From Uranotaenia lowii (lineage: Eukaryota; Arthropoda; Insecta; Diptera; Culicidae): a stretch of DNA of 64,000 bases. The stretch spans positions 133,420,394-133,484,393 of the forward strand of contig NC_073691.1 of assembly GCF_029784155.1 (NCBI RefSeq), in the 5' to 3' direction. Positions 22,391 to 32,282 of the stretch are shown piece after piece. The notes under the pieces were generated by a model. It did not search any database and was not told the origin of the DNA. It saw only the letters and a list, made by a program, of their open reading frames with translations. Numbering within the stretch: the stretch's first letter is position 1; every line of letters starts with the position of its first letter. A program made the translations under genes and the position numbers.

Positions 22391-22942
22391 TCATAGATGA
22401 GGCATGCTCAGTTTGATGAAACTTGTAAACCTGCGCAATGCAAAACTCTCTCAAAGATTTAAAAAAAGTTTTAATAATGATCATTCTAATGAAAAAAAAA
22501 TGATACTTGCACACTGGTCTGTGATTTAATCAGACCAATTTGACATTTGAGCGCTTTTATTATTTTATTCATTCTGTTTTCCAGCCCTGGATCCTGAGTA
22601 AGAAGGCGCCGAAAGTAATCAAGCCTTACTGATGCTCATCCTCCTGTAAGTTGGAAGCTTTGGCGCCCATTTTTACAGCCCATGTACTCTTCACGTGGCT
22701 TCAGTGAAATTTTTTTTACGCAATAGGCGTCCAACTTATCCGAAATCAGATATGTTGTCTTAAACCGATTAATTGTTTCATTGATCCCTAATATTTTATA
22801 TTTCGTAAACATCTGATGGGTTTTTATTTAGAAAAAAAATGGTTTTCTCTTAAGCCCCAAAAACCCTGGACTTCCTACTTTCACACAAATCGGTTCAATT
22901 ACTTTTTTATTTATAGGAGACAGAAACAGAAATTCATTAATT
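22391..22942. other. no gene recognised
   Basis: AT-rich flank of the Tc1 element, without supported features. Confidence 0.4.
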
Positions 22943-22944
22943 TA

Positions 22945-23168
22945 CAGTGAGGGGCAAAATAAAGTGTCCAAATTATTTTTTTTTTCAATTTCTTTTATGT
23001 TTCTGGTTAAAACTCAACCAAAACACATCGTTATAATTTTTAAAATATTCTTTATTATGTACTTTTTAATTTTTGTTAATGTTGCGCTGGTAAAAGAAAG
23101 AAAGTTTAACTAATAGAAAAAATACAGTTAATATTCCAAAAAAAAACGGGCAAAATAAAGTGTCCAGA
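22945..23168 (+). repeat. left IR/DR terminal repeat of transposon C
   Basis: The outer direct repeat is at 22945-22970 and the inner one (GGGCAAAATAAAGTGTCCA) at 23148-23166. The partner IR is 32061-32280. Paired repeats of this kind are transposase binding sites in IR/DR Tc1 elements. Confidence 0.85.
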
Positions 23169-23577
23169 ATAATTCTAACTGAAGGCAAACAAGAACGATT
23201 TAATAATGGGTATGGCCTCCTTCAGCCTTCAACACCTACTGCAAGCGCTTCGGCATACTTTCAACAAGGTTGTGCAAGTGTTGTGGGTCGAGTTCTTCCC
23301 ACGCATGCTCCAGGGCATCAAAATAAGTATTTTTATTTGTCACACCAGTCTTATCAATCAGAGCATCGAGGATGGCCCACAGATTTTCGATGGGGTTCAG
23401 ATCAGGACTTTGTGGGGGCCATTCAAGGGGTTTGATGCGGCAGGAACGAAAAAATGACTTCGTCAGATTGGCCGTGTGCGTCAGATCGTTATCCTGCTGT
23501 AAAACGAAGCGCTCTTCGAGGCCCGTCTTGATGAGGGATACCTCGAGGTTTTCCCGCAGGATACTGCAATATGACTA

Positions 23578-24463
23578 CCCAAGTAACCATAAGCACTGAA
23601 AACTAGCACAAATCCTGCTCTAACATCAGCTATAGAGCTTGATTCTGTGCATCATATAAGCCCTGTGAGCCAGTTTTGGCGAAATTAACTTCTGCTTTAG
23701 TGCATAAACTGGTATAACCCTATAAAAGCACTGTGCTATGCTAAGTTGATGCTATAGCGTTGGCGGGCAAAATGCTGGGAAAATGCAAATGGCGTTCAAA
23801 TGAGGTACAACCATGCGGGTAAAAAAAATCGATTTTTTTAGGCACCATTTTTCTGCCATGATAATTAATTTGGCTTATGTTGGATATTCGCTTATTCATG
23901 TTATGGGGATCTCTCGGGTTGAATTTTCTACATGATTTTTTTTTTTTTCATTTTTCGGGTGAAGATGACCAGGAATCGAACTCATGACATCCATTGATCG
24001 GACATTTTTCAGTATCTCTGCTTGTGGACCTATCAGGTCCGCGTTATATCTTTGAAAAAAAGCCCTATTTGAATCAAATTATTGGCAACCGGTGCCCTAA
24101 ATTTACATTATTTCTGCATCAATCAATGCTAATGCGTGCTTTGGCCTAATGCCACTGTAGTGCTTACGTAGTGCTAAAAAGCATTACAACAAGCTTAAGT
24201 GATGCAAATTTAATGCTTAGAAATTATAGCATTTTTTATTCTGATTTAGAGTTATGTTGCATTTCAAAAGCATTGTGAAAAGCTGATAAAATGCTGGTTG
24301 CATTTTAAAATAGTGGTCTAATTCTAATATGATGCAGCATAGCACTCGAAGGGCTGTTTTGATGCAAAATTGCACCTGATGTGCTGATATAGTGTAATTT
24401 AGCACTTGAATGCTGGTATATAGCTATAAAAAGGCAAAGCTTTAGTGCTTATGGTTACTTGGG
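23578..24463 (+). mobile_element. TIR element M, complete copy inside transposon C
   Basis: The ends CCCAAGTAACCATAAGCAC and its exact inverse are flanked by TA (23576-23577 and 24464-24465). It is 886 bp and non-coding, and it interrupts the C transposase. A truncated relative is at 2982-3566. The TA duplication suggests mobilisation by a Tc1/mariner-type transposase. Confidence 0.88.
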
Positions 24464-24891
24464 TAAGCTGTCATGATTCCGTAAATTTTTACCAAATTTC
24501 CCACCCCACCCCAAGAAAAGCAACCCCACACCATCACGTTACCTCCTCCGTGCTTGACTGTTCCTTGGAGCTCCTCACCTGACTCGCGCCACATATGATC
24601 CCGCTTCTTCCGGTTGAATAGCTCGAATTTGGATTCGTCGACCCACCACAACAATGTTTTCCAGTACTCGAGCCGTTTATCGTTCACCTGGCTGATGAAA
24701 GGCCTTCTCACTGCGATCTTGCTATGGTAAAGTCTGCTTCATTTAATATTGGAACAAATTCTTTTGCTCATTGTGGCGCTCCTAGTGGACGGATTTGGAA
24801 ACTTTTTTCACCCACGTATCGGGAAATTCATTACCTTTCACCATGTATTTATGTCATAACACCAAACGATAGCATTTTGTAAACAACCGCC

Positions 24892-25313
24892 ATGGAAGCC
24901 GAACGGAGAGATCAAATTGTGCACAGTTTTCTTGAAAATCCATTGTTGTCGGCATCGAAGCTAGCTAAACAGCTTAAAATGCCCAGAAATACCGTATGGC
25001 GTGTTATCAAGCAGTACAAGGAAACATTGACGACGGCTCGGAAGCCGCATTCGAAGCGTCGGAGTGGAACTGTCGACCGGAAACTGCGTGGGAAAGTCAT
25101 CAAGGCCGTCAAGAGGAATCCCAATCTTTCAGACCGCGATTTGTCCAATAAGTTCCAGGCCGCTCACAGTACGGTGCGACGAATTCGTCTCCGGGAAGGA
25201 ATAAGGTCATTCCGAGCCAGCAAACAGCCAAATCGGACGCTGAAGCAGAACAATGTGGCCAGAATCCGTGCTCGAAAGCTGTACGACCAAGTGCTGACCA
25301 AGTTCGACGGATG
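24892..25313 (+). pseudogene. Tc1-like transposase N-terminal half (element A)
   Basis: The ATG at 24892 (GCCATGG context) opens about 140 codons of a bipartite DNA-binding region: LSASKLAKQLKMPRNTVWRVIKQY (first HTH; residues about 20-43) and LSDRDLSNKF...STVRRI (second HTH). It ends at KFDGC, just before the first catalytic aspartate expected in this family, where TA plus a terminal repeat of B begins. The whole catalytic half is missing, so it cannot transpose itself, though a DNA-binding fragment could in principle be made. Confidence 0.8.
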
Positions 25314-25320
25314 TAAAGTC

Positions 25321-25554
25321 TGATGAGCAAAGCCAACAGAGTTCCAGCGAAAATATCCTCGGATAAGTCGGGAAAAGAACCGAATAAAGAACACGCGCAG
25401 CGTAGGGAATAACAGTAATTTTTATTGATCCGTTGTGTACAAAGGCGGAAGTTTTAACTGACTTGCACTCAGAAGGAGAGCTTTTAAGATTACAAAATAA
25501 TGTTGCCAGTTTTCATTTTCGTTCTAATAATAGAGTAGTCATTCCACATCAACA
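25321..25554 (-). repeat. copia 3' LTR
   Basis: 234 bp. On the minus strand it begins TGTTGATGTGG and ends CTCATCA. A purine tract (AGGAGGAG) lies immediately before it at about 25555-25563. One base differs from the other LTR (25534 versus 29825). Confidence 0.93.
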
Positions 25555-25581
25555 CTCCTCCTGAATGACTACCGGACGGTC

Positions 25582-28500
25582 CTAACCAGATAATCCAATT
25601 CCGTCAACAAATTTACGCAGCTTGGCCGGCCCTAAAGGTTTTGTTAAAGCATCAGCCAACATATCGGTCGTAGGACAATACATCAACTTGATAATCCGCT
25701 GTTCGCATAGATCGCGGATAAAGTGACGCTTCGTATCGATGTGTTTGACCCTGCCGCTTACTCTTTCTGACACAGCAAAAGATAAACAACCTTGGTTGTC
25801 CTCAAGCACGGTAGTGGCTTCCTCTTGATGTTCATCGAAGTCTGCTAGTAATCTCTTTAACCACACAATTTCTTGGCACGTCAATGCGAGGACGTTGTAT
25901 TCTGCCTCCATGGATGACAACGCGACAGAGTCCTGACATCTGCTGGTCCAGCTGATTGGCCCTCCTCCATAAAAGACTACAAATCCAGTAGTAGAACGTC
26001 GTGTGCGAATATCGCCTCCCCAATTCGCATCAGAGTACCCTATCAATTTCCAACCGTCACCAGGGTCAAATTTAAGTCGGTAGTTTTTGGTACTTTTCAA
26101 ATATTGTACGACTCGTTTTGCCGCATTCCAGTCAGATTTGTTAGGTTCACTCACTTTTCTGCCCAACAATCCAACGCTCAACGCTACATCGGGTCTTGCG
26201 TTCACAGCGAGGTACAATAATGCACCAACAAGACTGCGATACAGGGTCGTATCCATAAATCGCAAACTGTCTTCGTTGACACTGGCATACCCAGGATCCA
26301 TCGGCGTTTTCACAGGGTGGGCGTTCTGCATACCAAACTTTTCGATTATAGTCTCGATGTAAGATGATAATCGTAGCGTATAATAACCGTCTTCCTTCTG
26401 GATATCATGACCCAAAAAATGCTTTACAGGTCCTTAGCACTTGACGTCAAACTTTGAACGCAGTCCAGCAAAAACACAGTCTATTTCCGACTCTTCAGGG
26501 GATCCCAGCAACAAATCATCCACGTACACCAATAGATAAACTTCAGTACACTCATTGGCACGTTTGTAAAGGCAAGAATCAGAATTACACTCCACAAATC
26601 CTAATTCTAGAAGAGCAGTGTGCAATGCCTTGTTCCAGCACCGCGCCGATTGTCGAAGACCATAGATGCTCCTTTCTAATTTGCACACTTTATCTTCTTT
26701 GCCTGGGATTTCGAAGCCAGGGGGCTGCCGCATGTATAATTCTTCCTGGACAGTACCGTTCAAGTATGCCGTTTTGCAGTCGTACTGCTTGAGTACCATC
26801 TTCCGTTTACCAGCAATTGCAAGCATCAATCGTAAAACTGCCTGCCGCGCAACTGGTGCAAACACTTCACTGTAGTCTAGTCCAAACTGTTGGGTATAGC
26901 CTTGGGCAACTATTCTGGCTTTGTTCTTCACTATAGCTCCCGTTTCATCCCTCTTCAATTTGAACACCCACTTTGCACCGATTAATTTCTTATTTGCAGG
27001 TAATTCAACGAGCTTCCAGGTTCCATTTTTCTCGTGAGCGTCTATTTCTTCTTGCATTGCACTTTTCCACGCAGGAATTTTTAAAGCACTTTTATAGTCT
27101 TTTGGTTCTTCTTCGTGAGAAACGAGTCCCACCACATAATCATCAAATCGTTGTGGAAGTATTCCACGAGTTATCCGATTTGACCTTCGCACAAATTCTT
27201 CGTCTCGTTCAAATCCGAGAAAATCACTTTCGTATGATGCATTAGCATCTTCGTACACTGAATTTTCACTTGGCTCTTCAGGCTCCTCCGCCATTGGAAC
27301 GCCAGACACTTCCACTACATCACTATTTTCTTCCACAGGTTCAGGTGATTTTTATTCAATCCACTTCTCCTCCTGCGCCTCGGATCCATTTCCCAGTTCG
27401 ATGGGTGTGTGATCTCGACTTATAGTAATCCGATCCGTGCTGGGGTCCAAGAAGCGATATGCCTTGTGGTCATCCGAATATCCGACAAATATCAGTCTTT
27501 GCCCTCTATTCTCGAATTTCTTCTGTTTAGCACTTGGTATTCGAACGTAAGAAACACAACCAAATACCTGGAGATGCTTCAGATCAGGCATACGACCGGT
27601 CCACAATTCAAATGGCGTTCGCTCAACCGCTCGGGACGGGAGCTGATTTTGTAGATAAGCTGCTGTCATCACAGCTTCGCCCCAATAACGTTTCGGCATA
27701 CCAGCGTCTAAAAGCATGCAAGTGGCCATTTCTTGCAACGAGCGGTTCTTTCTCTCCGCTATGCCATTTTGTTGCGGGGAGAACGGTGCACTAAACTGCG
27801 GTTGAATACCTTCAGACTTATAGAACTGCCGCAGATTCTCGCCAATGTACTCTCCACCGCCGTCAGAACGGATGATACGGGGTTTCCGACCAAAAATGTT
27901 CTCGGTCCAACGAACATACTCCTTTATTTTGATCGCCGCTTCATCTTTGGATTTGAGTAGGTAAACCACGCAATATCGACTCCAATCGTCGATCATCGTC
28001 ATCATATATTTGTTTCCACTGGGCGTCGGATTGTCTACTGGTCCACAGAGGTCAGTGTGGATTATGTCCAATGGCTGGTTTGATTTTCGCTCTGTTACTA
28101 ACGGAAAGGGTTTGCGAACGATTTTCCCCTTCAAGCAACACTCACACACGATTTTCTCACCACAGTCCTTAATATCCAAGCCACTGGCCAACTGTTTCTT
28201 CTCTATGACACCCAACACATCTGCACTACGATGGCCGAGCTTCCTGTGCCAGGTATGTTGACATTTCCCATGGTGGTTACCCACTGCAACCAGACACGCT
28301 TCAACTGTCTTCAACTTATATTGGCTTCCGACGATTTCACCAATGGCGACCACTTTGCCATTCGAACCGCGAACTTCACATCTTTCAGCCGTGAAAACAA
28401 CTTTGAGTCCTTTCATAGCCAATTTCCGAACAGAGATCAAACCGCCCTCCAAAGAAGGAACATACAAAACAAAATCAAGCGTAATGGCCACACGCTTACC

Positions 28501-29508
28501 ATCTCCGTCCACACCGAAAAACACCCCGTTTCCACATCCAGCAGATTTTGTCACTGTACCGTCAGCTAGAGTGACATCAATGACGTAATCGCGTTTAAAT
28601 TCATTAAAAAACTGGCGATCATTCGTCATGTGGCACGTACATCCGCTATCAATCGTCCAGGCACCAGGAATCACATCGCCCGCCATGAAACAGATCTGTC
28701 CACCATAGGATTCACTGTACACTTCTAATTTTGATGACACTGGTTTTTCCACCTGAACCTGTTTAGCTTGCTGCTCCACAACAACTTGATACGCCTCCGG
28801 CCTCTTCTTTTTCTTCCACTCCGAATATTCAGCACACGCACTCTTAAGGTGGCCCGGTTTATGACAAAAATAACATTTTCTCACAAACTTTTTCACATCC
28901 ACCTTCATGGCCTTCTCCTCCTTGATGGTTGCCCCTGTTTGGCCCTCCCGCTTCAAACTTTCATCGCGCAAACGTTCCACGATTAAATCCATCGTTAAAT
29001 CACCAACCGGACGGTTTTCCAGTGACGTAACGAAACTGTCATATGACGCAGGCAAACTTCGCAACACCATCGCAACTCGGAGCAATTCCACCAACTGAAT
29101 GCCAACACTGTCCAACCGCTCGAAAAGATATTCGAGCTCTTCGATGTGCTTCTCCACATCGCCTCCCTCGCACAGATTCAGCGAACACAGCTGCTTAAGC
29201 AGTAACACTTGGCTCCCAATCGAAGCCTTCTCGTGGTAAGATTGAAGATTTTCCCACATTTCCCGTGCACTGACAGCTTTTCTTATAAATCGCAACTGAT
29301 TGTCTTCGACAAACAAAGCTATTGCCGATCGAGCTTTTCTGTCGCTTCGCATCCACTGCCCATAGCCCGGTTCGTCCGGTTCCGGTTTGATTGACTCCAC
29401 TACATCCCACAGGTCGTCACGCTCAAGCATTGCTTGCATGCGAAATTTCCACGACGAGTAATTCGTGGAGCTCAATTTCGCGAAGGACACTTTCACACTT
29501 TCCGCCAT
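25582..29508 (-). pseudogene. copia Gag-Pol polyprotein with two in-frame stops
   Basis: The ATG at 29508 (MAESVKVSF) starts a frame that stays in register to a stop at 25582, 1308 codons apart from the terminal stop. Domains in order: Gag with zinc knuckle CYFCHKPGHLKSAC (about residue 211); protease DSG (about 284); integrase HHCC region and core with HTDLCGPVDN and IIRSDGGGEY; RT with KARIVAQGYTQQFG, FAPVAR and YVDD (about 993); RNase H with SMEAEY and KHIDTKRHF. Two isolated stop codons interrupt it, at 27352-27354 (codon 719, between integrase and RT) and 26434-26436 (codon 1025, just after the RT core). Otherwise it is complete, so the copy is recently dead or the stops are assembly errors. 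The longer GTG-started frame is not needed. Confidence 0.9.
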
Positions 29509-29597
29509 TTTTCTTTTCTCGCCAAAAACACGCGTGCCCACAAAAAACTTCTTCTAGCAGTTTTCTCAAATGTTTTCACTTTTCCAACTTTCCGACT

Positions 29598-29611
29598 CTG
29601 GGCCCATAACC
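29598..29611 (-). promoter_or_regulatory. copia primer binding site, internal initiator tRNA-Met
   Basis: Directly after the 5' LTR the minus strand reads GGTTATGGGCCCAG. This is complementary to the anticodon region of eukaryotic initiator tRNA-Met rather than to a tRNA 3' end. Drosophila copia is known to use a 5' half of that tRNA as primer, so this copy probably does too. Confidence 0.8.
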
Positions 29612-29845
29612 TGATGAGCAAAGCCAACAGAGTTCCAGCGAAAATATCCTCGGATAAGTCGGGAAAAGAACCGAATAAAGAACACGCGCAGCGTAGGGAA
29701 TAACAGTAATTTTTATTGATCCGTTGTGTACAAAGGCGGAAGTTTTAACTGACTTGCACTCAGAAGGAGAGCTTTTAAGATTACAAAATAATGTTGCCAG
29801 TTTTCATTTTCGTTCTAATAATAGGGTAGTCATTCCACATCAACA
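29612..29845 (-). repeat. copia 5' LTR
   Basis: 234 bp, same length as its partner. It should contain the element's promoter; core promoter motifs were not resolved. Confidence 0.93.
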
Positions 29846-30962
29846 AAGTCTGCTTCATTTAACATTGGAACACAAACAATTGCGTGTAGTTCAGTCATTT
29901 ATTAACGAATTCATAATTTGTTTTTCATACAAATGTAGCATTTTCTTTACTCTTTCATAAAAAAAAATTAAAAAAAATATTCATTGCTGTTTCGAAGAAA
30001 TTCTCGTACTCGTACTCGTAAGAAAACTGTGCACAATTTGATCTCTCCGTTCGGCTTCCATGGCGGTTGTTTACAAAATGCTATCGTTTGTTGTTATGGC
30101 ATAAACACATGGTGAAAGGTAATGAATTTCCCGACACGTGGGTGAAAAAAGTTTCCAAATCTGTCCACTAGGAGCGCCACAATGAGCAAAAGAATTTGTT
30201 CCAATATTAAAGGAAGCAGACTTTACTCCTTTGCATGGATGCGGCGAAGGACAGTACGACGCAAAACCGAAAATTGGAGCTCTTCCTGTATCTGCTGGAT
30301 CTTTATTATTGCGTTTTTCTTCACTTCAAGAATGATTTTCTTGTCCGTTCTGGCATCTGTCTTGGACTTCAGTCCTCTTCCTGGGCGATCCATCTCCGAT
30401 CCGAACGTTTTCATCTTCTTCATGATTTTTGATACCGCTGTCTTGCTGATTTCGTAGTGCTTGGCCACTTCCCGGTGCGTTTGACCGTTATTCACATCAC
30501 GAACAACCAGTTTCCGGATGGACAACGAAATGGAACCAGAAATTTATGCGTTCTCCATATTTTACAACTTATTCGAATATGGACACCTGTTTGAATACTC
30601 CAGAGCCAAGCCAGTTGTTTATGAAACGTCAAAATACACAAAACAAACAAATTCGAGGGGCCTCGCGATGGTAACTTATCGAAATTACACGCTAACTTTT
30701 GGCTACCCCTTAAAGGCGTAAAAATGACCCGTTTTTGAGAACCCTCGCGATCTGTCAAATAACGGGTCATTTTATCGGATCAATATTACCCCTTATTTCA
30801 AAAAGCTTGAGTCCCTTCAAAAGGGGTGCACGCTAACTTTTGGCTACCCCTTAAAGGCGTAAAATTGACCCGTTATTGAGAACCCCCACGATCTGTCAAA
30901 TAAAGGGTCATTTTATCGGATCAATATTACCCCTTATTTCGAAAAGCTCGATTCCCTGCAAA

Positions 30963-31245
30963 AGGGGTTGTTTTGGATGTTGTCAAATCCAAAGCGTTAT
31001 TTTTTGACCGGTTAACTGATAATGGTGAGAAAAATTGTAAGTATTTGATTCTTTGCTTTTATTATATTTTCCTTAAGAAACTAATTTTTTCTGATTTTCG
31101 TTTCAGCGCTGCACAGTTCCGGATGAGTGCGACGATCCGGATGAGTGGGAAGATGATGGATAAAATCCGAATCATGGTGGATTTATGGTAAACAAAAATA
31201 CATAATTAATTTAACATTGAAACTTTGCTATCATATGAATAAACC
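30963..31245 (+). pseudogene. mini-gene-like cassette 1 in element D
   Basis: A first exon-like segment has an ATG at 31022 and ends AATT|GTAAGT (31037). A 70-base AT-rich intron ends in a TTTCAG acceptor at about 31107. The second segment spliced to it reads on to an in-frame TAA (23 codons), with an acidic PDECDDPDEWEDDG end. AATAAA follows at about 31238. A second copy at 31504-31795 keeps the splice sites but not the same frame. Confidence 0.4.
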
Positions 31246-31503
31246 AAATGAAACATGATATTTTGTTGTTATTTATTTCCCAGTAAGCAGCTCCTGAAAT
31301 CGCATACGGAACCATTTGAAATAAGGGGTAATTTTGACCCGTTACAATCGTTTGAAATAAGGGGTAATTTTGATCCGCTACAAGCGTTATCAAGCTGAGT
31401 ACCCCTTAAAGGGTAAAGGGGCTTTATCCGGAAAAAGGAGTTCTCCCAGTCTTATTCAATAACGGGTCAAAAGTATTCGTTAAGGGGTAGCCAAAAGTTA
31501 GCG

Positions 31504-31795
31504 TGTGGTTTTAGATGTTGTCAAATCCAAAGCGTTACTTTTTGTCCGTTAAACTGATAATGATGAGGATGGTTGTAAGTATTTAATTGAAAATTCATCA
31601 TGTTTTCTTTCAGAAATTATATTTTTCATATTTTTATTTCAGCACGCACAGTTCCGGAGTACGCCGATGATAAGACGATGGATGGTTCACACCCGAATCG
31701 CGGAGAATTACCTTTGATGGTAATCAGAGTGATAGTGATACAAAATTATTTTAAGTTTTAAATTATTCTCATTACAATAAACTGAATGGAATGTG
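31504..31795 (+). pseudogene. mini-gene-like cassette 2 in element D
   Basis: A diverged repeat of cassette 1. It shares GATGTTGTCAAATCCAAAGC and GCACAGTTCCGGA, the GTAAGTATTT donor, the TTTCAG acceptor and AATAAA (about 31777). The second exon is 1 bp different in phase relative to cassette 1, so at most one frame is ancestral. Confidence 0.4.
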
Positions 31796-32060
31796 ATATT
31801 TGATTGTTATTTATTTCCTAGCAAACATATTTCCCATAAGCTGCACCTGAAATGGCCATTCAAATAAGGGGTAATTATCCGCTACATGCGTTTCAAATAA
31901 GGGGTAATTTTCATCCGCTGAAGCGTTATCAAGCTGAGTACCCCTTAAAGGGTACAGCCGCTTTATCCTTAAAAAGGAGTTCTCCCAGTCTTATTGAATA
32001 ACGGGTCAAAAGTATTCGTTAAGGGGTAGCCAAAAGTTAGCGTGTATTTTGCATTTTGAG

Positions 32061-32280
32061 TTGGACACTTTATTTTGCCCATTTTTTTTTTTGGAATCAT
32101 AATTTTTTTTCTATCAGAAAAACTTTCTTTTTTACCAGCGCAACATTAACAAAAATTGAAAAGAACATTAAAAACAATATTTTAAAAATGAGTGCGATGT
32201 GTTTTCGTTGAATTTTAACCAGACATATAAAAGAAATTCAAAAAAAAAATAATTTGATCACTTTATTTTGCCCCTCACTG
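32061..32280 (-). repeat. right IR/DR terminal repeat of transposon C
   Basis: The inner direct repeat TTGGACACTTTATTTTGCCC is at 32061-32080 and the outer one ends at 32280. Intervening sequence matches the left IR in inverse, for example ACCAGCGCAACATTAAC. Confidence 0.85.
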
Positions 32281-32282
32281 TA

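Larger units (their letters stand above)
25321..29845 (-). mobile_element. Ty1/copia LTR retrotransposon, young insertion
   Basis: Two 234-bp LTRs (25321-25554 and 29612-29845) start TG and end CA, differ at one visible base, and are flanked by the 5-bp duplication AAGTC. Minus-strand order is 5' LTR, primer site, gag-protease-integrase-RT-RNase H, purine tract, 3' LTR, which is the copia order. The near-identical LTRs show a recent insertion, the youngest event in this nest. Confidence 0.95.
24730..30223 (+). mobile_element. second Tc1-family insertion A/B, TIR AAGTCTGCTTC
   Basis: Both ends carry AAGTCTGCTTC-type inverted repeats extending through ATTGGAACAAATTC. TA is duplicated at 24728-24729 and 30224-30225 inside the C transposase. 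A third copy of the same terminal repeat begins at 25316 and continues at 29846 across the copia insertion. The structure is therefore a left piece of a coding element (A, 24730-25313) joined to a short internally deleted element (B, 25316-25320 plus 29846-30223). Confidence 0.8.
25316..30223. mobile_element. short Tc1 derivative B (about 0.38 kb) split by copia
   Basis: Without copia, B is about 378 bp. It has the AAGTCTGCTTC end on the left, a remnant of the transposase start region in reverse (30010-30063), and the matching end at 30223. TA (25314-25315) precedes it. The copia target duplication AAGTC is part of its left terminus. Confidence 0.7.
23200..30558 (-). pseudogene. Tc1-like DD34E transposase of element C, in three pieces
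   Basis: The N-terminal piece (30558-30226) has the HTH region KLVVRDVNNGQTHREVAKHY. The middle piece (24727-24466) has WVDESKFELF (first catalytic D) and VMVWGCFSW. The last piece (23575-23200) has QQDNDLTHTA (second D) and WPPQSPDLNPIENLW. Counting between the second D and the E gives 34 residues. Removing insertion A with one TA joins HAKEY and HSKIAVRR exactly in frame; removing M also keeps frame. Dead by three stops: codon 5, a TAG at the M junction, and a TAG shortly before the end. The family excises and reinserts DNA at TA sites. Confidence 0.88.
30688..32044. mobile_element. TIR element D with duplicated ends and two cassettes
   Basis: The ends CACGCTAACTTTTGGCTACC and inverse are flanked by TA (30686-30687 and 32045-32046), with an alternative 3-bp ATT reading. 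The left end occurs twice in tandem (30688 and about 30828), and the right end twice (about 31500 and 32044), each right end preceded by its own cassette. Interior blocks such as ACCCCTTATTTC and GGGTCATTTTATCGGATC also repeat. The 1357-bp element lies in the 5' side of transposon C and encodes no transposase. Confidence 0.75.
22945..32280 (-). mobile_element. Tc1-type transposon C (DD34E), expanded by nested insertions
   Basis: The ends are CAGTGAGGGGCAAAATAAAG at 22945 and its inverse at 32280. TA is duplicated at 22943-22944 and 32281-32282. The element spans 9336 bp, but removing inserts M, A/B/copia and D leaves about 1.6 kb, the normal Tc1 size. The inverted repeats are about 220 bp and each carries an outer and an inner copy of the GGCAAAATAAAG word. 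The transposase lies on the minus strand in three pieces. Confidence 0.9.

Noticed and set aside
27409..29703. Plus-strand open frames across the copia region
   Set aside because: They are shadows of the minus-strand polyprotein.
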